From JAEYZM01 sp943372195 (GTDB lineage: Bacteria; Bacteroidota; Bacteroidia; Sphingobacteriales; Sphingobacteriaceae), in NCBI GenBank assembly GCA_943372195.1, contig CALRXS010000003.1:128408-192407 (forward strand): DNA of 64,000 nucleotides, read 5' to 3'. Shown piece by piece: positions 51,440 to 60,977 of this stretch. The notes beneath the pieces are model-generated. The model was not told the origin of the DNA. It searched no databases and saw nothing but the letters and a program-made list of their open reading frames with translations. The translations under genes and the position numbers were made by a program. Position 1 is the stretch's first letter, and each line of letters begins with the position of its first letter.

Positions 51440-53011
51440 ATGTCTGAGACAGGAATTAAAAAATATTTTTTACCCAAAAACTTAAAGAAAGATTTACCAT
51501 CGAGTGTGGTAGTTTTTTTAGTTGCATTGCCGCTATGCTTAGGTATTGCCTTAGCATCAGGTGCTCCCTTATTTGCTGGTTTAATTACAGGTATTGTTGG
51601 AGGTATTGTAACTGCTAGCATTTCTGGTTCACAATTATCAGTATCAGGTCCGGCCGCCGGCTTAACCGTTATTGTATTAACGTCTATAACAGCATTAGGA
51701 AGTTTTGAATTATTTCTAGCAGCAGTCGTAATTGCTGGCTTATTTCAAATAATATTAGGCTTAGTAAAAGCAGGTACAATCGGAAACTACTTTCCATCTT
51801 CAGTAATTGACGGGATGTTAGCGGCAATTGGAGTAATCTTAATATTGAAACAGATTCCACATGCTGTAGGTTATGATAAAGATTTTGAAGGTGATGAAGG
51901 CTTTAGTCAAGTAGGGGATGAGAATACATTTACCGCATTAATGTCGGCATTTGATCATATCAATATGGGTGCTGTTATCATTAGTCTAGTAGCTCTATCT
52001 ATATTAATCTTTTGGCCTAAAATAAAACAGTTAGCATCTATACCTGCTGCATTAATTGTAGTAGTTTTAGGAATAGTTCTAGGCAATGTATTTGATGGTA
52101 CAAGTTTAGCTTTAATGGCTGATCAGAAAGTTCAAATACCAATTGTAAATGATTTTAATCAATTCTTAGGATTATTTACTTTCCCAGATTTTTCTAATCT
52201 AGCAAATAAGGAATTGTGGAGAGTTGCTATTACTATTGCAATTGTTGCGAGTTTAGAAACTTTATTAAGTTTAGAAGCTGTTGATAAAATCGATCCGATA
52301 AAAAGAGTATCACCAACTAATAGAGAGTTAATTGCACAAGGTGTAGGCAATACTTTTGCGGGCCTTATAGGGGGCTTACCAATGACTGCTGTAATTGTTC
52401 GCTCATCAGCAAATGTGATGGCTGGTGGTAGAACAAAAATGTCTGCCATTTTTCATGGTGTTTGGTTATTAGTTGCTTTATTGTTTATCCCAACAGTAAT
52501 CAATTTAATTCCCTTATCTGCTTTAGCTGCGATTTTATTGATGACCGGATTCAAATTAGCGAAACCAGCTTTATTTACAAAGATGTATAAATTAGGATGG
52601 TCGCAGTTCATTCCATTTGTGGTGACTATATTGGCTGTGGTTTTTACAGATTTGTTAATAGGTGTAGCGATTGGAATGAGTGTGGGTGTATTGTATATAT
52701 TAAGAACAAATATGCGAAATGCTTATTTCTATAAATTAGAAAAAAGTTCAGACGGATCTAAAGTATATAAGTTGAATCTTTCTGAAGAAGTATCATTCTT
52801 AAATAAGGGTGCAATTTTAGCTGCATTAACACATATGCCCGCTGATTCAAAAGTTATAATCAATGCTGAGAGATCTCAGTATATTGATCATGATGTTTTG
52901 GAAATCATAAGTAACTTCAAAGAAAATGCACATACCAAAAAAATTGAAGTTGAGTTAATTGGATTTAAAGAGAGTTATGAATTTCCTGAGCAGTCGGGAA
53001 TTGATATATAG
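51440..53011 (+). CDS. SulP family anion (probable bicarbonate) transporter
   Basis: 523 residues. About 12 membrane segments carry the SulP signatures SVVVFLVALPLCLGIALASG and SGSQLSVSGPAAGLTVIVLT, and the RSSANVMAGGRTKMSAIFHG block. A short C-terminal STAS-like domain follows (KVIINAERSQYIDHDVLEII). Its close partner, a beta-carbonic anhydrase 51 bases downstream, suggests bicarbonate or CO2 handling, as in BicA-like systems. Sulfate transport is the alternative. The gene order transporter then carbonic anhydrase is recurrent in bacteria. Confidence 0.92.
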   Translation: MSETGIKKYFLPKNLKKDLPSSVVVFLVALPLCLGIALASGAPLFAGLITGIVGGIVTASISGSQLSVSGPAAGLTVIVLTSITALGSFELFLAAVVIAGLFQIILGLVKAGTIGNYFPSSVIDGMLAAIGVILILKQIPHAVGYDKDFEGDEGFSQVGDENTFTALMSAFDHINMGAVIISLVALSILIFWPKIKQLASIPAALIVVVLGIVLGNVFDGTSLALMADQKVQIPIVNDFNQFLGLFTFPDFSNLANKELWRVAITIAIVASLETLLSLEAVDKIDPIKRVSPTNRELIAQGVGNTFAGLIGGLPMTAVIVRSSANVMAGGRTKMSAIFHGVWLLVALLFIPTVINLIPLSALAAILLMTGFKLAKPALFTKMYKLGWSQFIPFVVTILAVVFTDLLIGVAIGMSVGVLYILRTNMRNAYFYKLEKSSDGSKVYKLNLSEEVSFLNKGAILAALTHMPADSKVIINAERSQYIDHDVLEIISNFKENAHTKKIEVELIGFKESYEFPEQSGIDI

Positions 53012-53048
53012 GAAAAAGAAAATAGAAAAAAGGGAATACGAGATAACG
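53012..53048. repeat. Heptamer array GAAAATA-type after the SulP gene (locus J)
   Basis: Starting at the base after the SulP stop codon: GAAAAA, GAAAATA, GAAAAAA, GGGAATA, CGAGATA. The 7-bp period is clear though the words vary. The word GAAAATA recurs after the carbonic anhydrase gene (53723 onward), so the latter gene is bracketed by the same family. Confidence 0.6.
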
Positions 53049-53062
53049 TAAAAATTAGAAAA

Positions 53063-53722
53063 ATGGCCACACACGAACATAAACATCCTTCAATTATTTC
53101 ATACGATGATTTGTTGAAAGGGAATAGAAAATGGGTAGAGGAAACATTAGAAATGGATCCTGATTATTTTAACAAATTAGCAGCCGGACAAAAACCTCCA
53201 GTGTTATGGATAGGTTGTTCTGACTCAAGAGTGCCTGCCAATCAGGTGACGGGTACATTACCAGGTGAAGTATTTGTACATAGAAATATTGCAAATGTTG
53301 TTAGTCATACTGACTTGAATATGTTAAGTGTGATGGACTATGCAGTGAATGTGTTAAAAGTAAAATACATCATTGTTGCAGGGCATTATCAGTGTGGTGG
53401 TGTAGCAGCAGCATTAACAAGTAATTCATTTGGTATCATCGATAATTGGCTACGCCACATCAAAGATGTATATAGAATTCATAAAGACGAAATCGATGCA
53501 ATCGAAGACCAGAAAGATAAAGAAAATCGCTTAGTAGAACTAAATGCATCAGAAGGCGTTTTCAATGTTTGTAAAACTACAATCGTGCAAAATGCATGGA
53601 AAAGCGGACAAGAATTATCAGTTCACGGTTGGGTAGTAGATATCAATACTGGCTTTGTGAAAGATCTGAAAGTAAGTGTGTGTAATAATGAACAGCTAGA
53701 TGCTGTCTACCAATTCAAGTAA
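53063..53722 (+). CDS. Beta-class carbonic anhydrase
   Basis: 219 residues. It interconverts CO2 and bicarbonate. The zinc ligands are Cys52 (in GCSDSRVPA), His108 and Cys111 (AGHYQCGGV), and the Asp54-Arg56 dyad is intact. The triplet GEVFVHRNIANVV is standard. The protein is cytoplasmic with no signal peptide. It is cotranscribed with the SulP transporter and followed at once by a large palindromic repeat element. Confidence 0.95.
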   Translation: MATHEHKHPSIISYDDLLKGNRKWVEETLEMDPDYFNKLAAGQKPPVLWIGCSDSRVPANQVTGTLPGEVFVHRNIANVVSHTDLNMLSVMDYAVNVLKVKYIIVAGHYQCGGVAAALTSNSFGIIDNWLRHIKDVYRIHKDEIDAIEDQKDKENRLVELNASEGVFNVCKTTIVQNAWKSGQELSVHGWVVDINTGFVKDLKVSVCNNEQLDAVYQFK

Positions 53723-53876
53723 CGGAAAAACGAAAATAGAAAATAGAATAACGTGTGAAGAGGTTAATTGAAAATTAAGAAAATAAGTTATTTAGGTTGT
53801 TAACGTAAACACCTAAATAACTTAATTCCTCAATAACCCTTACCTACGTTTTTCTATTTTCTATTTTCGTTTTTCC
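53723..53876. repeat. 154-bp imperfect palindrome with heptamer arms (locus I)
   Basis: The left arm from 53723 reads GAAAAAC, GAAAATA, GAAAATA, GAATAAC. The right arm, ending at 53876, reads GTTTTTC, TATTTTC, TATTTTC, GTTTTTC. Over 31 bases the two arms are complementary with one mismatch. A second inner inverted repeat, AAGTTATTTAGGT with ACCTAAATAACTT, surrounds the centre. The left arm begins at the base after the carbonic anhydrase stop and the right arm ends 10 bases before the pruA stop, so the element fills the convergent gap. Confidence 0.9.
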
Positions 53877-53886
53877 TTTAAAAAAA

Positions 53887-55515
53887 CTAACTAACTAAAA
53901 AAGGATAACGGTAATCCTTCGGCGGATCAAATGTTTCCTTAATAGTTCTTGGAGAAACCCAACGTAATAAGTTAATCATCGAACCTGCTTTGTCGTTTGT
54001 GCCCGAACCTCTAGCACCACCAAATGGTTGCTGACCAACAACTGCTCCTGTACATTTATCGTTGATATAAAAATTACCTGCAGCATTTTGCAATTTCTTA
54101 CTTGCGAAATCAATTGTATATCTATCTTGTGCAATGATCGCACCTGTTAATGCATAAATAGAAGTTTGATCTACAATGTCTAATGTCTCTTCAAATTTTG
54201 CATCATCAAAAACATAAATAGTTAATACTGGTCCGAATAATTCTTCACACATCGTTACATACTTCGGATCTTTAACAACTAATACCGTTGGCTCTATGAA
54301 GTAACCTTTCGATTTATCGTAATTGCCACCTGCAACGATTTCTACATTTGAATCTTTTTTAGCAGCATCAATATATGAAGCTAATTTATCGAACGATTTT
54401 TCGTCAATAACAGCATTGATGAAATTGCCGAAATCTTCTGTACCACCCATTTTGAATGATGCAAGATCTCTTTGCATTCTTTCCTTTATAGCTGGCCATA
54501 ATTTTGCAGAAATATAAACTCTCGATGCCGCAGAACATTTTTGTCCTTGGTACTCAAAAGATCCTCTTACAATTGCAACATTCGCAACATCTACATCCGC
54601 AGATTCATGAACTACTATAAAATCTTTACCACCTGTCTCTCCAACTATACGAGGGTATGTTTTGTATTTATGGATGTTATTTCCAATGGTCTTCCAAATG
54701 TCTTGGAAAACTGAAGTAGACCCTGTAAAATGAATACCTGCAAAATCAGGGTGATTGAAAATTACTTCACCAGCAACCGGACCTGATACATAAACTAAAT
54801 TGATTACACCATCTGGTACACCTGCTTCTCTGAAAATTTCCATCAATACATTAGCAGAATATATCTGTGTGTTAGATGGTTTCCATACTACCACATTACC
54901 CATCATTGCAGCTGAAGTTGGTAAGTTACCTGCTATAGCTGTAAAGTTGAATGGTGTTAATGCAAATACAAATCCTTCTAATGGTCTTTGTTCAATTCTA
55001 TTCCAAATCCCTTTTGCTGAACCTACTTGCTGTCCGTAAATTTCTGACATATAAGCAACATTGTATCTTAAAAAGTCTATGATCTCACATGCTGAATCAA
55101 TCTCTGCTTGAAATGCATTTTTTGATTGACCTAGCATGGTTGCAGCATTTAATTTATATCTATATGGTCCTGCTATTAATTCTGCCGCTTTCAAAAATAT
55201 AGATGCTCTATGTTCCCATGGCATATTAGCCCAAGCTGAACGTGCTGCTAAAGCTGCTTTTATAGCTGCTTCTACGTGCGATTTATCACCTTGATGGTAG
55301 TTGCCTAATAAATGCTGATGATCATGAGGTGGAGTAAGTTTTGCAGTCTTGCCTGATCTTACTTCTTCTGAACCAATATACATTGGTATATCTAAAACTT
55401 TTGAACGAGCTTCCTTTAATGCAGCTTGTAATAATTCTCTTTCTTTAGTACCCGGAGCGTACGATAAAATCGGCTCATTTGTAGGTACAGGTACCTTAAA
55501 AAATCCTGTTGACAT
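53887..55515 (-). CDS. pruA: L-glutamate gamma-semialdehyde dehydrogenase (1-pyrroline-5-carboxylate dehydrogenase)
   Basis: 542 residues, the length of stand-alone P5C dehydrogenases. It oxidises glutamate semialdehyde to glutamate with NAD in proline breakdown. The catalytic Cys327 lies in QGQKCSAASRVYI and the general base Glu293 in VGETGGKDFIVV. WKPSNTQIYSANVLMEIFRE binds the cofactor. FGGARGSGTNDKAGS near the end is the substrate anchor loop of this family. Proline dehydrogenase is not adjacent and is not fused. Confidence 0.95.
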   Translation of the reverse strand: MSTGFFKVPVPTNEPILSYAPGTKERELLQAALKEARSKVLDIPMYIGSEEVRSGKTAKLTPPHDHQHLLGNYHQGDKSHVEAAIKAALAARSAWANMPWEHRASIFLKAAELIAGPYRYKLNAATMLGQSKNAFQAEIDSACEIIDFLRYNVAYMSEIYGQQVGSAKGIWNRIEQRPLEGFVFALTPFNFTAIAGNLPTSAAMMGNVVVWKPSNTQIYSANVLMEIFREAGVPDGVINLVYVSGPVAGEVIFNHPDFAGIHFTGSTSVFQDIWKTIGNNIHKYKTYPRIVGETGGKDFIVVHESADVDVANVAIVRGSFEYQGQKCSAASRVYISAKLWPAIKERMQRDLASFKMGGTEDFGNFINAVIDEKSFDKLASYIDAAKKDSNVEIVAGGNYDKSKGYFIEPTVLVVKDPKYVTMCEELFGPVLTIYVFDDAKFEETLDIVDQTSIYALTGAIIAQDRYTIDFASKKLQNAAGNFYINDKCTGAVVGQQPFGGARGSGTNDKAGSMINLLRWVSPRTIKETFDPPKDYRYPFLVS

Positions 55516-55537
55516 AGTGTTAATTGAATATTTGTCG

Positions 55538-55558
55538 CAAAATTACTAATTAAATTTG
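55538..55558. promoter_or_regulatory. Divergent -7 boxes between pruA and lpxK
   Basis: TAATTTTG on the minus strand (55538-55545) faces pruA, and TAAATTTG on the plus strand (55551-55558) faces lpxK. Both fit TANNTTTG. A TTTG at 55531-55534 lies 16 bases from the lpxK box, shorter than ideal. The 56-base gap must hold both promoters back to back. Confidence 0.5.
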
Positions 55559-55571
55559 GTATCTTCATTCC

Positions 55572-56639
55572 ATGAACTTCCTACGCACATTATCTGCTCC
55601 AATTACATTCTTGTATTGGTTAGTTATTGTTTTTAGAAATAAAATGTATGATTTACAACTATTTCACTCACGTTCATTTAAAATTCCAATCATCTCGGTA
55701 GGCAATATCAATGTCGGTGGTACTGGTAAAAGTCCGACAGTTGAATACCTCATCAAACTCTTACAAAATGAAAAAAGCGTTGCTACTTTGAGCAGAGGTT
55801 ATGGTCGTAAAACAAGCGGATATTTAGAGGCTAGTGCTTTGTCGTCGCCAGAAGAAATAGGTGATGAGCCTACTCAATTCAAACAGAAATTCAATAATGT
55901 GAAAGTGGTAGTTGATGAAGATAGATCTAGGGCCTTAGAAAAACTCGAACATGAAGTAGATGTTGTTATTATGGATGATGCTTATCAACATAGAAGTGTG
56001 AAAGCCGGACTTAACATATTATTATTCGATTACAATAAAGTTTTTTTAAATGATTGGATGCTGCCGATGGGAAATAGACGTGAACCTTTAACGGGATTAA
56101 ATCGTGCAGATATAATTATGATTACGAAGACACCGAAAATTTTTTCTCCAATGGAGAGAAGAAGAGTAGAAGCACATCTGCCAAATTTCACTAACATCCC
56201 GGTAGTATATTCATATTTGAAATACGCAGAACTTAAGCCATTACATAGTAGATACCCTGAAAAACTATTTGATTCATTAGATAAAAAGACTTCTGTGATT
56301 TTACTCACAGGCATTGCAGATGCTAGACTTTTAATTAATCATTTAGAATTTCATAAACTTAAAATTGTAAAACATTTCGATTACCCTGATCACTATAATT
56401 TCACACAAAAAGATTTAGATAAATTAAAGCTAGAGTACGATGCTATAGATGGTGATAATAAAATTATTATTACTACAGAAAAAGATGCAATGCGTTTATT
56501 ACATCCGAAATTTGAAAATAAATTAGATGATTTGCCAATGTACTATTTACCTATAGAGGCTGATGTACAAGAGAAAGATAAAGAATGGTTCGATAATAGA
56601 GTATTAAATTATGTTAGATCAAATAAAGAACACCACTGA
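55572..56639 (+). CDS. lpxK: Tetraacyldisaccharide 4'-kinase
   Basis: 355 residues. It phosphorylates the 4' position of the lipid A disaccharide at the inner membrane. An N-terminal hydrophobic helix anchors it (PITFLYWLVIVFRNK). The Walker A loop GNINVGGTGKS is at residues 44-54. VDEDRSRALEKLEH and VIMDDAYQHRSVKAG (the DDxxQH family motif) follow. LLTGIADARLLINHL and FPDH-like FDYPDHYNFTQKDL mark the C-terminal half. Its 3' end overlaps the PNP gene by 29 bases, so the two are cotranscribed. Confidence 0.95.
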   Translation: MNFLRTLSAPITFLYWLVIVFRNKMYDLQLFHSRSFKIPIISVGNINVGGTGKSPTVEYLIKLLQNEKSVATLSRGYGRKTSGYLEASALSSPEEIGDEPTQFKQKFNNVKVVVDEDRSRALEKLEHEVDVVIMDDAYQHRSVKAGLNILLFDYNKVFLNDWMLPMGNRREPLTGLNRADIIMITKTPKIFSPMERRRVEAHLPNFTNIPVVYSYLKYAELKPLHSRYPEKLFDSLDKKTSVILLTGIADARLLINHLEFHKLKIVKHFDYPDHYNFTQKDLDKLKLEYDAIDGDNKIIITTEKDAMRLLHPKFENKLDDLPMYYLPIEADVQEKDKEWFDNRVLNYVRSNKEHH

Positions 56640-57426
56640 GCATATAAAAAGGATTGTTGGCGATTTTGAGCCAGAGTATGGAATAATATTAGGTACAGGT
56701 TTAGGAGCAGTTGTAGATGACATAGAAATTGAATACGAATTGTTGTATTCAATGATACCTGACTTCCCGATTGCGACTGTTGAATTTCATACTGGTAAAT
56801 TAATTTTTGGCACGCTATCGGGCAAAAGAGTAGTAGCTATGTCGGGTCGATTTCATTACTATGAAGGGTATAGTATGCAAGAAATTACTTTCCCTATTCG
56901 TGTGATGAAAGTATTAGGTATTCAAAAGCTATTTATATCTAATGCTAGCGGATGCTTAAATCCTGATTATAGAAAAGGAGATTTGATGATTATTGATGAT
57001 CATATTAATTTACAAGGTGAGAACCCTTTGAGAGGTAGAAATTATGATTTCTTCGGACCTCGTTTCCCAGATATGAGTGCGCCATACAATAAGCAAATGA
57101 TTCAGTTAGCTAAAGAGATTGCAGATAAAAATAATATTACTGCTCATGTTGGGGTATATGTAAGTGTTGTAGGTCCGTCATTAGAAACTAGAGCAGAGTA
57201 CAAATATTTACGTATCATCGGAGGCGATGCAGTTGGTATGTCGACGGTGCCGGAAGTAATTGTAGCTAACCAAATGAGCATACCTGTCTTTGCCATATCT
57301 GTTATTACTGATGAAGGTTTCCCTGAAACCCTAAAGCCAGTCAAATTAGAAGATATCGTTGCTGTTGCTCAAGCAGCTGAACCTAAGTTATCATTAGTGC
57401 TTAAAGAATTGATAAGTAAACTGTAA
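56611..57426 (+). CDS. Purine-nucleoside phosphorylase (trimeric, PNP/MTAP family)
   Basis: 271 residues. It cleaves purine nucleosides with phosphate to base and ribose 1-phosphate. GIILGTGLGAVVDDIE, the phosphate-contact SGRFHYYEGYSMQE, NASGCLNPDYRKGDLMIIDD and the GPSLETRAEYKYLRIIGGDA+VGMSTVPE signature are diagnostic of the low-molecular-mass trimeric class. The ATG at 56611 lies inside lpxK in another frame and gives a full-length N-terminus; no later Met fits better. Confidence 0.95.
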   Translation: MLDQIKNTTEHIKRIVGDFEPEYGIILGTGLGAVVDDIEIEYELLYSMIPDFPIATVEFHTGKLIFGTLSGKRVVAMSGRFHYYEGYSMQEITFPIRVMKVLGIQKLFISNASGCLNPDYRKGDLMIIDDHINLQGENPLRGRNYDFFGPRFPDMSAPYNKQMIQLAKEIADKNNITAHVGVYVSVVGPSLETRAEYKYLRIIGGDAVGMSTVPEVIVANQMSIPVFAISVITDEGFPETLKPVKLEDIVAVAQAAEPKLSLVLKELISKL

Positions 57427-57435
57427 TTTAGCGGC

Positions 57436-59313
57436 GTGAAAATTTTTCGGCTAATTATTATTATTTTAATTATTGGGGTTAATTGGGCTGTTGCACAAAA
57501 AGCCGATACTACTCGTAAAGTCTTTTCATCTAGCTCTGTACGTCTTATTCAATTGAAAGATCTGAATAACGACACAATTACTTTTAGAGATTTAGATACT
57601 ACAGCTGTAGGCTTTCAAAATTTTAATTATATACATGCTGATAATATACCACGATTTTATATTGGCAACTTAGGATTAGCTCATAAAGCTTTTACCGTAG
57701 AAGATAATTTGAATTGGGGTTTTGATAATGGTCGACATTCACATGATCTATATCTCAAGAAAATTGATGATCTAAAATTCTATAGAGTTAATAGTCCGCA
57801 TACCAATCTATACTACATCTGGAACCGACGAAAAGAACAACTTTTCAATTTAACATTCACCCAGAATATAGGTCCGCGTTTTAACTACGCAGTTAATTTT
57901 ACTCGCTTAGTTTCTATTGGTGATTATGCTCGCCAAAATTCTGATCATTTGAAATACGATGTTTCCTTATGGTACGCAGATAAGAGTAGAAGGTATCAAG
58001 CATTTGCCGCAATCATCAATAATGATTTGAGTTTAGAAGAAAATGGTGGAATTAAAAACGACTCAATCTTTACGGTTGGTTCAGAATTTAATTCAGAGTT
58101 CGAGCTTGTAAATTTAAATAATGCATCAACGAAAATTTCTGATAAACATTATTTTTTAAAACAGACTTATGCATTTGGTGCAAATGATAATTTAGTACTA
58201 GATAGCATAACGATAAAAAGAATTAGACCTAAGTTTAGATTGTTTCATGAACTTAGAGTTAATAATAGAAATGATACGTATATAGAAACTCCCTTAGATT
58301 CTAATGTTTACCCAAATATCTTTATAGACTCTGTTAATACGAATGATGTTATCAACTTTTTAAAAATTGAAAATAGAATAGGGGCTGAATATTATTTTAA
58401 ACATCAATTAGGGGAACGATCAAGTTATGTTTCGTCTTATTTACGTAACGAGCAAATAGCATATGAGAACTTAAGTTTAGATTCTAATTTAAACGCAATT
58501 TCATTAAATGTAGATGCTAAACTACAAGTCAACAAGTCAATCGAGTGGTTATTTAATGCTACAACTGGTGTAATTGGTGATTATGCAGATAATAATTTAA
58601 TTAGAACTTCATTCAATTATTTTTTAGCAAATGATTCGAATTATTTTCAATTAAGCTTGATGACAAGAAATAATGATCAAGCCATCATGTTTAATAGATA
58701 TGTATCAAATCACCATGATTGGAGTAATAATTTCGAAGATCAAAATACTAAAGCTATTAAGCTTGCTTATATTAACTCTAAAAGAAATTTTAGTACCGCG
58801 ATTGTTTATAAGAAAATTCAAAATGAATTATATTTTGATACAAGCTTCGTTTTAAGAAACTTGCCAAATTATAATTACTATCAATTTAGTGTTCAAAAAC
58901 TATTTAGTCTTGGTCATTTTTATTTGAATAATATCATCTATGTTCAAAATACAGATCAATCAAATGAAATCAGATTGCCATTATTGCATACCTATCAATC
59001 ATTATATTATCAAGGACATCTATTGAAAAAGGCATTGTTTTTAAGAACCGGATTTGATGTAAGATATTATACTAAAACTGCTTCATATGGATATGATGCA
59101 TCCACAGCACAATTCAAATTAGATAATAGAGAGTTAGGTGATTATCCATTGATAGATTTCTTTATTACTGCATCTTTAAAACGTGCTGTATTAATGCTAA
59201 AAGTAGATCATTTAAACCAAGGGATGTTTAATAGAGGTTCTTATTATGTATTCGGACATCCGATACCTGATAGAGGTTTAAAGATCGGACTTAGATGGGC
59301 GTTTTACGATTAG
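57436..59313 (+). CDS. Putative porin, outer-membrane barrel
   Basis: 625 residues with GTG start at 57436, nine bases after PNP. Signal peptide MKIFRLIIIILIIGVNWAVA. The mature part is a run of long alternating strands with many aromatic girdle residues, matching the Bacteroidota putative-porin family (opening with NDTITFRDLDTTAVGFQNF, YIGNLGLAHKAF). The ending GLKIGLRWAFYD is an outer-membrane signal. The substrate is unknown. It is the last gene of the lpxK-PNP-porin unit and is followed by a bidirectional terminator. Confidence 0.85.
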   Translation: MKIFRLIIIILIIGVNWAVAQKADTTRKVFSSSSVRLIQLKDLNNDTITFRDLDTTAVGFQNFNYIHADNIPRFYIGNLGLAHKAFTVEDNLNWGFDNGRHSHDLYLKKIDDLKFYRVNSPHTNLYYIWNRRKEQLFNLTFTQNIGPRFNYAVNFTRLVSIGDYARQNSDHLKYDVSLWYADKSRRYQAFAAIINNDLSLEENGGIKNDSIFTVGSEFNSEFELVNLNNASTKISDKHYFLKQTYAFGANDNLVLDSITIKRIRPKFRLFHELRVNNRNDTYIETPLDSNVYPNIFIDSVNTNDVINFLKIENRIGAEYYFKHQLGERSSYVSSYLRNEQIAYENLSLDSNLNAISLNVDAKLQVNKSIEWLFNATTGVIGDYADNNLIRTSFNYFLANDSNYFQLSLMTRNNDQAIMFNRYVSNHHDWSNNFEDQNTKAIKLAYINSKRNFSTAIVYKKIQNELYFDTSFVLRNLPNYNYYQFSVQKLFSLGHFYLNNIIYVQNTDQSNEIRLPLLHTYQSLYYQGHLLKKALFLRTGFDVRYYTKTASYGYDASTAQFKLDNRELGDYPLIDFFITASLKRAVLMLKVDHLNQGMFNRGSYYVFGHPIPDRGLKIGLRWAFYD

Positions 59314-59321
59314 TGGTATAA

Positions 59322-59364
59322 AATAAAAAAGCCCATTACATTTTTTGTAATGGGCTTTTTTATT
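59322..59364. terminator. Bidirectional terminator between the porin and T9SS genes
   Basis: A perfect 19-bp stem (59322-59340 with 59346-59364) has a T5 loop. Its GC core GCCCATTACA is flanked by A and T runs on both sides. It serves the plus-strand porin and the convergent minus-strand gene. Confidence 0.92.
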
Positions 59365-59374
59365 TTTAAGATGT

Positions 59375-60931
59375 TTACTCTTTTATGAATTTCGAGTAAG
59401 TAGTTTCATTGTTAGTTTCAAACTTAACTAAATAGATTCCACTTTCAATATTATCTAATTGAATAGAGCTATTGTTGCCATTCAAAATCAAATTAATCTC
59501 TTTTAATTTCTTGCCATTTACGTCATAAATAGATACAATAGCAGCTTGATTAGTTTGGTTTTTATGTTTGATGTTTAATTCGTTATTAATTACCGGATTT
59601 GGATAAACAATTAAATCTTCTTTCTTAATAGCGGAAATGCTAGTATTTACTTGAACATATTCAGAAAACTCTTTCTTATCATAATTTACAAACAACTTAG
59701 TGTTAGAATTAAGATTTTGAGTGATGTATTCTGATTTATTATTGTTTGCATCGTAAGTTGCTGAATATTTATTGCCATAAGCATAATTCCACACACCAGC
59801 TACATCATCATAGCTTTCTTCTGTGTCTTCTAATATATCTTTATTAGAATTATAAAGTAGAGTCCTTCTGTTTTCAGGTACGTATATACCCGCATTATAT
59901 ACTTCTTGTAATGAAATCATAGATCCATTGTTGTCGGGGTATGTTGTGCTAGATCTACCTGCTAATAACCATGCTGAGCCAAGTTTATAGTAAATTGTAT
60001 AGTTTGGTTCATTGTTTTCAAATATGTTAATATTGTTATTATAATTGAACCATACGATATCAGTATACTTTAAAACATCAGTCGCATTTCCTGCAGCATC
60101 AACTTCTTTTTCAATTAACAGATTAGGTAAACCATTAGCATCGTAGTAAATGCTATCTTGATAAGTTAATAATAGGTTGCCTGTATTGAAATCTTCTTCG
60201 TAAAATTTAATATCTACAGCTCTATCATTTGCATCAAAAACTTGAGTTGTTTTAAAATCTGCCCTCATTGTTTTTGTATTAAAATCAAATGTACTATCAA
60301 TTTCTTCAGTAGTCTTTGCAGAGGTGCTATTTAAGTAAGTTATTTTTTTTGAATTTCCGAAACTTATCTCCCAAGTGTTAGTATTATTGTCATAGTAATA
60401 ATAAATATCTCTGATAGACGCTCCACGATCATTCTTCTCATTTAATATTTTAGAATCAAATACCCATGTATTTGTTTGAAGATTATAACTCTCAATTATT
60501 ACAGTTTGCGAAAGTCCGTTTGAACTATAAGTGAAATTTACTCTAGATTGAGGATTATAGTTACCAGTAAAGTCTCGTGCTTCTGTTAATGAACTTAAAT
60601 ATCTTCCTTGATTATCGTATGTATAAGATATTCTGCTAAATGTATCTGTTAGGAAGTAATTTAGAAAATAAGTTAAAACTATTTGATTGTTATTTACAAT
60701 TTGTCTTTGTGCATTTGAGCCTACCCAAATATTATTGATTTCATCCCAATTGCTTGACTTTGTTAAGCCTGGTATGTTACCTAAAACTGATAAAGTTTGC
60801 TCGTTTTTTTGTTTTATTAATGATTTTGAAACTTGAGATTTATACTTTTTGAGTTTATCAAATGGATTTTCGATAGCAAATGAATTGAGTACTAATAGCG
60901 AAGCAATTAGCAGGGAGTAAATTTTTTTCAT
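59375..60931 (-). CDS. Secreted T9SS protein with YD-like repeats
   Basis: 518 residues from the ATG at 60931, which gives a clean signal peptide (MKKIYSLLIASLLVLNSFA). An ATG seven codons earlier (60952) is possible but adds MKTKLLD before it. The body has repeated strands of the type SYTYDNQGRYLSSL, RVNFTYSSNGLSQTV and KYSATYDANNNKSEY, reminiscent of YD/RHS-type repeats seen in Bacteroidota secreted proteins. The C-terminus is a T9SS type A domain (LIVYPNPVINNELNIKH, VSIYDVNGKKLKEI, GIYLVKFETNNETTYSKFIK). Function is unknown; probably a surface structural protein. Confidence 0.82.
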   Translation of the reverse strand: MKKIYSLLIASLLVLNSFAIENPFDKLKKYKSQVSKSLIKQKNEQTLSVLGNIPGLTKSSNWDEINNIWVGSNAQRQIVNNNQIVLTYFLNYFLTDTFSRISYTYDNQGRYLSSLTEARDFTGNYNPQSRVNFTYSSNGLSQTVIIESYNLQTNTWVFDSKILNEKNDRGASIRDIYYYYDNNTNTWEISFGNSKKITYLNSTSAKTTEEIDSTFDFNTKTMRADFKTTQVFDANDRAVDIKFYEEDFNTGNLLLTYQDSIYYDANGLPNLLIEKEVDAAGNATDVLKYTDIVWFNYNNNINIFENNEPNYTIYYKLGSAWLLAGRSSTTYPDNNGSMISLQEVYNAGIYVPENRRTLLYNSNKDILEDTEESYDDVAGVWNYAYGNKYSATYDANNNKSEYITQNLNSNTKLFVNYDKKEFSEYVQVNTSISAIKKEDLIVYPNPVINNELNIKHKNQTNQAAIVSIYDVNGKKLKEINLILNGNNSSIQLDNIESGIYLVKFETNNETTYSKFIKE

Positions 60932-60977
60932 ATCTAATAATTTAGTTTTCATAAAGATACGTTATTCGATTTACTTC

